64,000 nucleotides of DNA from Cycloclasticus sp. (GTDB lineage Bacteria > Pseudomonadota > Gammaproteobacteria > Methylococcales > Cycloclasticaceae), in NCBI GenBank assembly GCA_002700385.1, contig PADC01000008.1:412485-476484 (forward strand). The letters run 5' to 3'. Position 1 is the stretch's first letter, and every line of letters starts with the position of its first letter. The translations under genes were made by a program, and so were the position numbers. Shown piece by piece: positions 31,573 through 39,348 of this stretch. The notes beneath the pieces are model-generated. The model did not search any database and was not told the DNA's origin. It saw only the letters and a list, made by a program, of their open reading frames with translations.

Positions 31573-32031
31573 TCAGCTTTCGTAGGGGTTACTGATGCCG
31601 ATACTCTTTAACAGTTCTATTTCTAACGCTTCCATGACTTCTGCATCGTCTTGATTGATATGGTCGTACCCTTGGAGATGCAAGCAACCATGAATAACCA
31701 TATGCGCCCAATGCGCTAGCAATTTTTTGCCTTGCTGAGAGGCTTCCTCCAAGACAACTGGCGCACAAATAACTAAATCTCCCAATACATTATTAGATAA
31801 CGCTTCTTCAGGCAAATCCAACGGGCGTTCAAAAGGAAAACTCAATACATTGGTCGGCCCTTTTTTCTGACGATAGGTTTGATTTAATTCAGTAGACTCA
31901 GCCTCATCCACCAGCCTTAGCAAAACTTCGGCGTCTTTGTTTTGCTGTGTTGCCAATGCTACCCACTGAGTTAAGGAGGAGTGATCGGGCAATTCAGCAC
32001 ATTCGGTCGCTGTTTGCACCACAATACTCAT
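31573..32031 (-). CDS. ybeY: Endoribonuclease/rRNA maturation factor YbeY
   Basis: Zinc-dependent single-strand RNase needed for 16S rRNA 3' processing and 70S quality control. The metal motif with three histidines, HGCLHLQGYDH, is intact. At 152 residues it matches the family. It overlaps phoH by 4 nt (ATGA) and precedes corC by 8 nt. Confidence 0.96.
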   Translation of the reverse strand: MSIVVQTATECAELPDHSSLTQWVALATQQNKDAEVLLRLVDEAESTELNQTYRQKKGPTNVLSFPFERPLDLPEEALSNNVLGDLVICAPVVLEEASQQGKKLLAHWAHMVIHGCLHLQGYDHINQDDAEVMEALEIELLKSIGISNPYES

Positions 32032-33014
32032 GATTCGGTATGCTTCTCATAGGCCAAAACAATTTTTTGCACAATGGGGTGCCTCACCACGTCTTTACTA
32101 TTAAATTGTGTAAAACTAATACCTTTAATATCACCCAATATTTTCATCACTAATTTCAACCCCGACTCGGTCTGTCTGGGCAAATCTATTTGAGTAATAT
32201 CACCGGTTACAACGACGGTGGAACCATAACCAATCCGTGTTAAAAACATCTTGATTTGCTCGGCTGTTGTGTTTTGAGCTTCATCTAAAATAATAAAGGC
32301 TTCGCTGAGCGTTCTACCTCGCATAAAAGCTAGAGGGGCCACTTCTATGACTTTCCGTTCGATAAGTTTTTCTACACGTTCAACACCGAGCATTTCATAT
32401 AAAGCATCATACAAAGGCCTTAAATATGGGTTAATTTTTTCACTTAAATCGCCCGGTAAAAAACCTAAACGTTCTCCTGCTTCAACGGCTGGACGCGCTA
32501 AAATAATTCGCGACACTTTTTCTGATTCTAACGCCTCAACCGCACTCGCAACGGCCAAATATGTTTTGCCTGTACCGCCTGGCCCAATTCCGAAAACCAC
32601 ATCATTATGGGCAATACTTTTAACGTAAGCCTGTTGATTTTTACCTCGCGGCTTGATGATTTTTTTTCTCGTATGGATAACAACAGAGTCATCCAAAGGT
32701 GCTGATTCTTCAACATCCATTTGCGTTTCCTGCATAAGTAAATGTACCTTTTCGGGAGTTAACTGGTCGGTTTCTGTCGTTTGGTAGAGTCCCTTGATGG
32801 CTGTCACTGCCTGTTTAACATGTGACTCAACACCGGCCACATTAAATTGATGGCCTCGGTGCTTGATATCAACATTTAAATACTTTTCCAATTGAATGAT
32901 ATGCTCATTAAATTGGCCACAAAGGCTTGCTAAACGCTTGTTATTAACAGGCTTTAAAGTGACCTCAACGGTTTTAATTTCTTTGTTCAATTTATAACGC
33001 TGAGCGCCTTTCAT
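32028..33014 (-). CDS. phoL: PhoH-like ATPase (YbeZ/PhoL)
   Basis: P-loop ATPase of the PhoH family, a probable RNA helicase-like partner of YbeY in rRNA processing. The 328-residue protein has an N-terminal KH-like region, Walker [12 protein letters not shown] and Walker [12 protein letters not shown]. The ATG at 33014 lies inside miaB (23-nt overlap); a TTG at 32990 just after the miaB stop would remove eight residues and match shorter homologues. The overlap supports coupled translation. Confidence 0.95.
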   Translation of the reverse strand: MKGAQRYKLNKEIKTVEVTLKPVNNKRLASLCGQFNEHIIQLEKYLNVDIKHRGHQFNVAGVESHVKQAVTAIKGLYQTTETDQLTPEKVHLLMQETQMDVEESAPLDDSVVIHTRKKIIKPRGKNQQAYVKSIAHNDVVFGIGPGGTGKTYLAVASAVEALESEKVSRIILARPAVEAGERLGFLPGDLSEKINPYLRPLYDALYEMLGVERVEKLIERKVIEVAPLAFMRGRTLSEAFIILDEAQNTTAEQIKMFLTRIGYGSTVVVTGDITQIDLPRQTESGLKLVMKILGDIKGISFTQFNSKDVVRHPIVQKIVLAYEKHTES

Positions 33015-34365
33015 CCATTTGATTAACGTTTTTTATATCCGCTTTTATCATTCGCCCTCTCAACGAATTGGGTAAGGCTTCGGTAATAAGCACATCAACA
33101 AATTGCCCTGCTAACCGTGTATGGCCGGCAAAATTCACCACGCGGTTGTTTTCAGTACGCCCTGTCATTTGCAACGAGTTTTTCTTTGACTCACCTTCTA
33201 CTAAAATTCGTTGAGTTGTTCCGACCATGCGATGAGAAATCTCTGTCGACTGTTGATTGATCAGCTCCTGTAATCGCTCAAGCCGTTGTTTTTTTACCGC
33301 CATATCAATATCATCTGGCATATCGGATGCTGGCGTTCCAGGACGGGCACTAAAAATAAAGCTGAAGGACACATCAAACCCTATTTCTTCTATCAATTTC
33401 ATGGTCTCTTCAAATTCCTCATCTGTCTCTTGAGGAAAACCGACAATAAAATCTGATGAAAAACTCATATTAGGGCGAATGCTTTTAAGCCTCTTAAGCT
33501 TTTCAATATACAACTCTATTTCGTGACCTCGCTTCATTCTTGCAAGCACGCTATTACTGCCACTTTGGACAGGTAAATGAAGGTGGTCAACCAATTCTGG
33601 AATCTCTTCGTAGGCTTGAATCAGGCTTTCTGAAAATTCTTTAGGATGGGAAGTGGTGTAGCGTATTCGATCAATGCCCTCAATCGCAGCGACATAATGG
33701 AGTAATAAAGCAAAATCAGCCATTTCACCATCGGCCATTTCACCGTAATAGGCATTCACATTTTGCCCCAGCAGGTTCACTTCACGAACGCCTTGTGAAG
33801 CCAATATGGACACCTCGGCAATCACATCGTCTAAAGGCCGACTCACTTCCTCACCCCGCGTATACGGCACCACGCAAAATGTGCAATATTTACTACAGCC
33901 TTCCATAATGGATACAAAAGCTTTCGGCCCCTCTGCTCGTGGCTCGGGTAAGTTATCAAATTTTTCTATTTCCGGAAAAGAAATGTCTATTACCAATTGC
34001 TTTTTAGTTTGCGCTTCTTTCAGCATCATTGGCAAACGGTGCAAGGTTTGAGGGCCAAACACCACGTCCACATAGGGTGCTCTACGACGAATAACTTTAC
34101 CTTCCTGACTGGCAACACAGCCCCCGACACCAATCAGCATATCAGGTTTTTTTTCTTTTAATAAACGCCAACGCCCCAGTTGGTGAAAAACTCGCTCTTG
34201 GGCTTTTTCACGAATTGAACAGGTATTAAGCAGCAACACATCTGCGTCACTCTCATTTTCGGTTAATTCCAGGTCGTGCGAAACGGCCAGCACATCCGCC
34301 ATTTTTTCAGAATCATATTCATTCATCTGGCAGCCGTGGGTTCGTATAAATAATTTCTTAGTCAT
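32992..34365 (-). CDS. miaB: tRNA-2-methylthio-N6-dimethylallyladenosine synthase MiaB
   Basis: Radical-SAM methylthiotransferase that modifies A37 of tRNAs reading UNN codons. The N-terminal UPF0004 domain has its cluster cysteines ([19 protein letters not shown] and VGGCVA), the radical-SAM motif CSKYCTFC is present, and a TRAM domain closes the protein. The start is set at 34365 because [15 protein letters not shown] matches the family; an in-frame ATG at 34383 is less likely. It is the first gene of the miaB-lnt train. Confidence 0.96.
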   Translation of the reverse strand: MTKKLFIRTHGCQMNEYDSEKMADVLAVSHDLELTENESDADVLLLNTCSIREKAQERVFHQLGRWRLLKEKKPDMLIGVGGCVASQEGKVIRRRAPYVDVVFGPQTLHRLPMMLKEAQTKKQLVIDISFPEIEKFDNLPEPRAEGPKAFVSIMEGCSKYCTFCVVPYTRGEEVSRPLDDVIAEVSILASQGVREVNLLGQNVNAYYGEMADGEMADFALLLHYVAAIEGIDRIRYTTSHPKEFSESLIQAYEEIPELVDHLHLPVQSGSNSVLARMKRGHEIELYIEKLKRLKSIRPNMSFSSDFIVGFPQETDEEFEETMKLIEEIGFDVSFSFIFSARPGTPASDMPDDIDMAVKKQRLERLQELINQQSTEISHRMVGTTQRILVEGESKKNSLQMTGRTENNRVVNFAGHTRLAGQFVDVLITEALPNSLRGRMIKADIKNVNQMDERRSAL

Positions 34366-34401
34366 AGGGGCACATTTTAACATGCAATGTATAGCAATCG
34401 T

Positions 34402-35211
34402 TCAACTCGGACCGCCTCCTTTTTTCACCATCATGCCTTTTGAGGGGTTATACCCCCAAACGGCCAAAGCCATGAACACAATAAAGGCCATAAAGGTATA
34501 GGAAAAGGCATATAAATTGAACTGCCCATATAAGGCAAAGCGCAAGAGTTCAACTGCTTGTGAAAATGGATTATAACTCGCCAAGGTGAACAATAACTCA
34601 CTCGATTCTTTAATTTTCCACAAAGGATATAACGCTGTCGACATGAAGAACATTGGAAAAATCACAAAATTCATAACCCCTGCAAAATTTTCTAGCTGGT
34701 TGATAAATGATGATAATAACATCCCAAGAGCACCCAACATCAGTCCTGCTAAAACCAGAGCAGGAAATAACGTTATATAACCGTGCCACGGTGCATGAAT
34801 ATCATAAAACCAGGCAATCAGGAGAAACACATAAGCTTGAAGAATAGAAACAAAGGTCCCCGCCATCAGTTTTCCCATTAGAAGAAACCACCGCGGCAGC
34901 GGAGTCACCAACAGTGTTTTCATGCTCCCCATTTCACGGTCGTAAACCATCGATAACGAGCTTTGCATGCCATTAAAAAACAAAATCATGCCAATTAACC
35001 CAACCGTGATGTACACCTCATACAAAATATAGGTTTCATAAGGCGGGATAATGGCAATACCCAGTGTTGAGCGAAAACCAGCCGCAAAAACAAATAACCA
35101 AACCAAGGGCCTAACTAGGGCAGCGACAAAACGTTCACGTTGAAGTAAAAAACGCCATAGTTCACGTTTAATAATGCCTTTTAGTGCCAATATTGCATGT
35201 AGCCCATTCAT
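34402..35211 (-). CDS. ABC-2 type permease of the PQQ-dependent alcohol dehydrogenase-associated transporter
   Basis: A 269-residue integral membrane protein with six predicted helices and an N-terminal amphipathic cytosolic segment (about 1-27), of the ABC-2 export type. An ABC-2 permease paired with an importer-like binding protein and a YVTN propeller matches the set described in the TIGR03861/03863/03864/03866 families, which occurs beside PQQ-dependent alcohol dehydrogenases. The gene overlaps the ATPase by 4 nt. Its cargo is unknown; export is suggested by the ABC-2 fold. Confidence 0.85.
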   Translation of the reverse strand: MNGLHAILALKGIIKRELWRFLLQRERFVAALVRPLVWLFVFAAGFRSTLGIAIIPPYETYILYEVYITVGLIGMILFFNGMQSSLSMVYDREMGSMKTLLVTPLPRWFLLMGKLMAGTFVSILQAYVFLLIAWFYDIHAPWHGYITLFPALVLAGLMLGALGMLLSSFINQLENFAGVMNFVIFPMFFMSTALYPLWKIKESSELLFTLASYNPFSQAVELLRFALYGQFNLYAFSYTFMAFIVFMALAVWGYNPSKGMMVKKGGGPS

Positions 35212-35954
35212 ACAGACCCAACTCGCGTTAAACGCCGAAATGTTTGCGATATGCTTTCTGTCGAGTCCCCATCACACACACGACTGACGCTCCCTTGTGC
35301 TTTAATTTCACCCTCATGGAGCACAATGAGCTGATCGGTCGGTTTAATTTCATCAATTAAATGAGTCGCCCAAAGAACGGATAAATCATGATGCTCGCAC
35401 AAACTGTGCACATGATCCACAATCCCTTTACGACTGGCCACATCTAAGCCCACCGTGGGTTCGTCAAGTAATAGTAATTTAGGTTTATGCAACAAGGCTC
35501 TTGCGATTTCTACTCGCCGACGATGCCCACCATTGAGTTGGCGAACCTTCTCATCTTGGCGATCCAACATACCCAGTCTGTCAAGTTCTTCTTCAATACG
35601 AGCACTTGCCTGTTTACGCTTCATACCGTGCAGTGAAGCGTGATAAAACAAATTCTGTGCAACACTTAAATCCATGTCGAGCGTTGTTTGCTGAAACACC
35701 ACACCCAAGTCAGCCAAGGCTCGACAAGGCTGTTTTCTCACATTAATGCCATTAATGAGTATGTCACCCTCTCGACTGCTGTATAAGTGAGTAATTAATG
35801 AAAATAAAGTCGTTTTACCTGCACCGTTAGGGCCCAACAATATCGTACAGTCGCCCTTCCTAACTGAAAAATTAACGTCCCTTAGCGCCACTTTCAGGCC
35901 ATAAGCATAACTCAGCCCTTGTACCACCAATGAATGATCCGAAGAAGATCGCAT
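35208..35954 (-). CDS. ABC transporter ATP-binding protein of the PQQ-associated set
   Basis: A 248-residue ATPase with Walker [10 protein letters not shown] (near 37), a Q-loop, a signature region reading LNGGHRRRVEIARAL rather than the canonical LSGGQ, and Walker B LLLLDEPTVGLD. The LNGGH variant signature is intact in position. It overlaps the propeller gene by one base and the permease by 4 nt, so the three genes are translationally linked. It most likely powers the ABC-2 permease next to it. Confidence 0.88.
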   Translation of the reverse strand: MRSSSDHSLVVQGLSYAYGLKVALRDVNFSVRKGDCTILLGPNGAGKTTLFSLITHLYSSREGDILINGINVRKQPCRALADLGVVFQQTTLDMDLSVAQNLFYHASLHGMKRKQASARIEEELDRLGMLDRQDEKVRQLNGGHRRRVEIARALLHKPKLLLLDEPTVGLDVASRKGIVDHVHSLCEHHDLSVLWATHLIDEIKPTDQLIVLHEGEIKAQGSVSRVCDGDSTESISQTFRRLTRVGSV

Positions 35955-36910
35955 TATTTAACAGCAAGACCCCAAGGGTAAGGACCCACGCGAACAGATT
36001 TTGTAACCTTTAGATCCGCCAGTTCTATTATTGAAATATCATTACTTACGCCATTGGTTGTATACAGGCGCTGCATATCAGGAGAAAAAGCCAAGTTCCA
36101 CACACGTTGTCCAACCAACAGATACTTGATAACCGACATTGTTTTAATATCCACCACCGCCACCCGATTAGCCGGACCTAATGCAACAAAAAGCATTTCA
36201 TTATTTGGATGAGCCAACACCCCTACCGGTTGAACCAACGCTTTATCAACACCTGCTATTTCAAAAAACATTGTGTCGACAACCTGTTTGCTCGCCACAT
36301 CTAGACGAGACAATGAGCCTGCAATTTCAGAACTCACGAACAGTGACTCACCATCAATAGAAAACTCAGCGGCTCTCGGTCTCGGATCAACCAACGTATT
36401 TGCTTTTACCTTTTGCTCAGCAGGGTCAATCCAATGCACCATATTGGTGGTTTCAGAGGTATTGGCAACCCATTTTCCGTCCCCAGATATCGCTATACCT
36501 TCTGGTTCCACGCCAACCGCTATTTCAGCAATCGCTTTTTGATTACTCAAATCGATGACCGTTACCCGATTACCATCTTCATTAGACACATACAGCCATT
36601 GGCCATTTGGGTGAATCTTAAACAATTCGGGGTCATCACCTGAAGGCAAGGCACCCACTACCTTCAAGGTCTGAGTATCTAAAATCTGAATCGTATCATC
36701 ATCACTTGTTGCGATATATAACAAGGTTTTATCCTTGCCAAACGCGACTCCTCTAGGGCGTTGTCCTACGGGCACAGTATTCAACAACTGACCTGTTTCT
36801 CCATCAACAATCGCAACGGCATTATCCTTTTCCAAGGTAACAAACAACGTGTCGGCACTACCTGTGGTTGATGAAAGAAGCAACGCGATAACTATAAAAT
36901 AATGTTTCAT
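35954..36910 (-). CDS. Periplasmic YVTN beta-propeller protein of the PQQ-associated set
   Basis: A 318-residue protein with a Sec signal peptide (about 1-19, ending GSA) and about seven repeats of the YVTN type (for example LFVTLEKDNAVAIVD, LYIATSDDDTIQILD, LYVSNEDGNRVTVID). This matches the PQQ-dependent-catabolism beta-propeller family (TIGR03866-like). The propeller itself is not a PQQ enzyme: it lacks tryptophan docking motifs. It begins 17 nt after the binding-protein gene. Confidence 0.87.
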   Translation of the reverse strand: MKHYFIVIALLLSSTTGSADTLFVTLEKDNAVAIVDGETGQLLNTVPVGQRPRGVAFGKDKTLLYIATSDDDTIQILDTQTLKVVGALPSGDDPELFKIHPNGQWLYVSNEDGNRVTVIDLSNQKAIAEIAVGVEPEGIAISGDGKWVANTSETTNMVHWIDPAEQKVKANTLVDPRPRAAEFSIDGESLFVSSEIAGSLSRLDVASKQVVDTMFFEIAGVDKALVQPVGVLAHPNNEMLFVALGPANRVAVVDIKTMSVIKYLLVGQRVWNLAFSPDMQRLYTTNGVSNDISIIELADLKVTKSVRVGPYPWGLAVK

Positions 36911-36926
36911 AATTTAGTGAATTTAT

Positions 36927-38108
36927 CTAAAACGTACAGTTCGATTCAGGTTTATCATACCCCAACGTATCCAAATAAGTACGGGGATGTAAAAATTCTT
37001 TATGCGGCAATACCGACACCATTGATCGTGGCGTGGCTAATAAAATCGGCTGACGAAGTTGATGATTCCATTTTCTAAAGGTCAGTTTAACGCCCTTAAA
37101 ACCCGCCAAGCTAAATTGCTCACTCAACAAATAGTCTTTTATCTCGTGTAAGTTTATGCTATTGGTACGTGTGACCGCCTCACCAATCGCTCGTACCGCC
37201 AGCCACGAAGCATAATCCACATCATTCATCCAACGGCCAGCCTGTTTATAGAACCGATTCTGCATTTGAACTGCACCCCATCGCTCATGCGTTCTATGCC
37301 ACGCCCTTGGCACCAGGCCTTGTGTCCCAATAACCGGGCGAGGCAACCAGGTGTTCATCGTCAAATACTCACCAAATAAACCTTTTACATCAGCCACTGC
37401 CAAAACATCGTATTCCATGCCTTGGGTAAAAACAGGAATGTCTTTTTGAGCAGTTCGCCGAGCATCGTGATCAAAATTCCAGGTTTTTTCTTCAACAATT
37501 TTAATGCCGAAACGCTTTGCAGAACGTTTCAACGCTTTAGTGGCCTCATTATCCTCAGCATCCCTTCCTTTAATGAGCAACCAGTCTGTCCACCTTTTTT
37601 TAAGCATCCACTGCGCAAGCGCATCCGCCTTCATTGCTTCACTTGGAATCAGGTGAAATAAGTGACTACTACAACCAGAATTTCTCAGCTCACTGGCCGT
37701 TGAAGAAACGTTAAACAACAAAACATCCTTTTTTTCTGCTTTTGCCGACAAGTTTTTAATCATCGACGTTTGCACATCAACAATCACATATTGATACCCT
37801 TCATTTAAAAGTGCGTCAAACATTCGTTGAACATCACCACCAACCGGTACTTCTACAGTCTTTAATTGATAAGAATGACCGGTAAAAAGCCCTGTTGTGT
37901 TGTTATCCTTCACCCCCAGAACAGCTCCTTGGATACCCTCATCTGTTAAAGCGGGATCAAGGTTTGACAAGGCCGGTTGAACTGGCATGTTTTCTACTAA
38001 AAAGGCTATTTTTATATCCACGTTATTAGCAAAACTCTGGGTCAGAAAAAAGCTCAGAAAAAAGCTCAGCCATAGCTCTTTTTTTCTTTTCATTATTTTT
38101 CTTTTCAT
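36927..38108 (-). CDS. Periplasmic substrate-binding protein of the PQQ-associated ABC set
   Basis: A protein of about 393 residues with a Sec signal peptide and a Leu/Ile/Val-binding-protein-like (type I periplasmic binding) fold; it matches the TIGR03863-like binding-protein family by context. The frame is open to GTG 38132. ATG 38108 is preceded by AGGAG at very short spacing, and ATG 38093 is a second candidate. The leader carries two short in-frame tandem duplications (38043-38066 and 38081-38108). This is the first gene of the four-gene unit, downstream of the candidate RNA at 38251-38341. Confidence 0.85.
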   Translation of the reverse strand: MKRKIMKRKKELWLSFFLSFFLTQSFANNVDIKIAFLVENMPVQPALSNLDPALTDEGIQGAVLGVKDNNTTGLFTGHSYQLKTVEVPVGGDVQRMFDALLNEGYQYVIVDVQTSMIKNLSAKAEKKDVLLFNVSSTASELRNSGCSSHLFHLIPSEAMKADALAQWMLKKRWTDWLLIKGRDAEDNEATKALKRSAKRFGIKIVEEKTWNFDHDARRTAQKDIPVFTQGMEYDVLAVADVKGLFGEYLTMNTWLPRPVIGTQGLVPRAWHRTHERWGAVQMQNRFYKQAGRWMNDVDYASWLAVRAIGEAVTRTNSINLHEIKDYLLSEQFSLAGFKGVKLTFRKWNHQLRQPILLATPRSMVSVLPHKEFLHPRTYLDTLGYDKPESNCTF

Positions 38109-38181
38109 TTCTCCTAGACACCCTCTAATCACTTACGCTTTAACGGCTTTTCACAGCATCACCCGCTGACAAGCAAATATC

Positions 38182-38211
38182 TTAAATCATTTTAGCTTTA
38201 AAATGATTTAA
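38182..38211. promoter_or_regulatory. Perfect 13-bp inverted repeat upstream of the PQQ-associated ABC operon
   Basis: TTAAATCATTTTA (38182-38194) is exactly complementary to 38199-38211, with a 4-nt centre. It lies 74 nt upstream of the binding-protein ATG and 40 nt beyond the terminator of the candidate RNA. It is AT-rich with no T tract, which favours an operator or an mRNA 5'-end hairpin over a terminator. Confidence 0.5.
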
Positions 38212-38250
38212 ACACTGCTTCAAATGTTTTTAGCGTTTAGAATACGAATC

Positions 38251-38276
38251 AAAAAAAAGCGACCCATAAGGGTCGC
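38251..38276 (-). terminator. Rho-independent terminator of the candidate RNA
   Basis: Perfect 7-bp stem GCGACCC/GGGTCGC (plus-strand 38259-38265 and 38270-38276) with a 4-nt loop. Read leftward it is followed by eight T (38258-38251). No protein gene lies on that strand between it and the GDH gene start region, so it has no coding gene to terminate. Confidence 0.88.
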
Positions 38277-38341
38277 CAAGAGGAGGAGAACATTATTACA
38301 TTGAGCAACAAACTGAGAACAGAGCTGCAGTAACAATGTAG
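38251..38341 (-). ncRNA. Candidate small RNA or attenuated leader upstream of the PQQ-associated ABC operon
   Basis: Read leftward, a transcript starting near 38340 would be about 90 nt. It folds as a long stem: 38340-38334 pairs with 38303-38297 (7 bp) and 38328-38324 with 38309-38305 (5 bp including one G-U). An unpaired pyrimidine-rich stretch CUCCUCCUCUUG (38288-38277) complementary to a Shine-Dalgarno sequence follows, and then a terminator. This stem / single-strand / terminator layout is that of trans-acting sRNAs. It could instead be a leader that attenuates the downstream ABC operon. I do not recognise it as a known RNA family. Confidence 0.6.
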
Positions 38342-38346
38342 GTGCC

Positions 38347-38375
38347 ATATTATACTGCTCTGCAACATTTGTCAA
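38347..38375 (-). promoter_or_regulatory. Strong sigma-70 promoter reading leftward into the candidate RNA
   Basis: Perfect -35 TTGACA (38375-38370) and -10 TAATAT (38352-38347) with a 17-nt spacer; an overlapping TATAAT (38354-38349) gives 15 nt. Start of transcription is expected near 38340. It lies back to back with the alpha/beta hydrolase gene (ATG 38461). Confidence 0.78.
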
Positions 38376-38460
38376 CGCTAATTTAACAAAATAATAATAT
38401 AAAATTTAACTCTTTGTAATTTAAAGGGTTTTATAACCTTAAACGCAATAATAAAACATA

Positions 38461-39282
38461 ATGAATATTAAATATTCGGCTGAACACCCTGCCTTAGACG
38501 TCATTGAGCGCCACCCCAAAAAAATCACGCGTAAACCTCTCTTGTTTATTCATGGCGCCAATATGTCAGCTTGGTGCTGGGACGAATACTTCATGCCTTT
38601 TTTCACAAACCTTGGCCACCCTACTTATGCCATCAACCTTCGTGGACATGGGAAAAGCGGTGGGAGTGCTATGCTAGCGACAAACAGCATAGCCGATTAT
38701 GTCCATGACCTTCAGCGAGTGATCGAACGCATTGGCGAACCCCCTATCCTTATTGGCCACTCTTTAGGCGGCTTGATCATTCAAAAATATATTGAAAAAG
38801 AAACCGTTCCCGCCTGTGTGTTGATGGCCACGGTACCTGTTGATGGGCTTATCCCTTCCATCATAGATTTGGCGTTCAACCCCACTTTTTATATGCAAAT
38901 GAATCTGACTGAATTAATGGGCAGCTGGTTTTCACCCATTGACGTTACCCGAAAATCTGTTTTTTCTGGACACGTAGATGACGACGTTGTTATTCGTTAC
39001 TGTGCTGAAATGCAGCAAGGTTCGCCTAAAGCCTTGCTCGATACATTGTGGTTGGGTTTACCCACTCACAAAAACCCTTTTCGTATACCTATGTTAGCGC
39101 TTAGCGCTGATGAGGACACGTTCTTCAGGCCTGCACATATCAGAAAAACAGCCAAGGCTTATAGCGCTGATTACCTCAACATGAAGAAAACGGGGCACAC
39201 AATGATGATCGATGCCCATTGGCGTGAAAGTGCAGAAGCCATCAATAGTTGGTTCGAAAAAAACTCGCCATTTATGAATTGA
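38461..39282 (+). CDS. Alpha/beta-hydrolase
   Basis: A 273-residue cytoplasmic alpha/beta-hydrolase. The catalytic triad is visible: Ser101 in GHSLGG, Asp near 219 (ADEDTFF) and His246 (KTGHTMM). The oxyanion region HGAN lies at 31-34. The family covers esterases, lactonases and C-C bond hydrolases, and no substrate can be named. No clear Shine-Dalgarno precedes the ATG. It is divergent from the candidate RNA and convergent with the GDH gene. Confidence 0.88.
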   Translation: MNIKYSAEHPALDVIERHPKKITRKPLLFIHGANMSAWCWDEYFMPFFTNLGHPTYAINLRGHGKSGGSAMLATNSIADYVHDLQRVIERIGEPPILIGHSLGGLIIQKYIEKETVPACVLMATVPVDGLIPSIIDLAFNPTFYMQMNLTELMGSWFSPIDVTRKSVFSGHVDDDVVIRYCAEMQQGSPKALLDTLWLGLPTHKNPFRIPMLALSADEDTFFRPAHIRKTAKAYSADYLNMKKTGHTMMIDAHWRESAEAINSWFEKNSPFMN

Positions 39283-39293
39283 GGTTGCACAGC

Positions 39294-39322
39294 AAAAGGG
39301 CGTCCACCGTTTGCACCCTTTT
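39294..39322. terminator. Weak bidirectional terminator between hydrolase and GDH genes
   Basis: Arms AAAAGGG (39294-39300) and CCCTTTT (39316-39322) flank a 15-nt loop. T runs of four on either strand are short. It sits between two convergent stop codons and may serve both transcripts. Confidence 0.5.
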
Positions 39323-39348
39323 ATTGCGACCAAAGCTTTCAGTCTGCA

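Noticed and set aside
38251-38295. A 14-codon minus-strand ORF (ATG to TGA) overlapping the terminator of the candidate RNA, reading MFSSSWRPLWVAFF
   Set aside because: No ribosome site precedes the ATG, and the codons coincide with the U-rich terminator and C-rich loop, so the aromatic-rich peptide is most simply a by-product of the RNA structure. It could be revisited if relatives conserve the amino acids.
38281-38333. AGGAGGAG on the plus strand followed by a short TTG-started frame
   Set aside because: It is the complement of the unpaired C/U-rich loop, the frame is ten codons, and the plus strand has no good promoter here.
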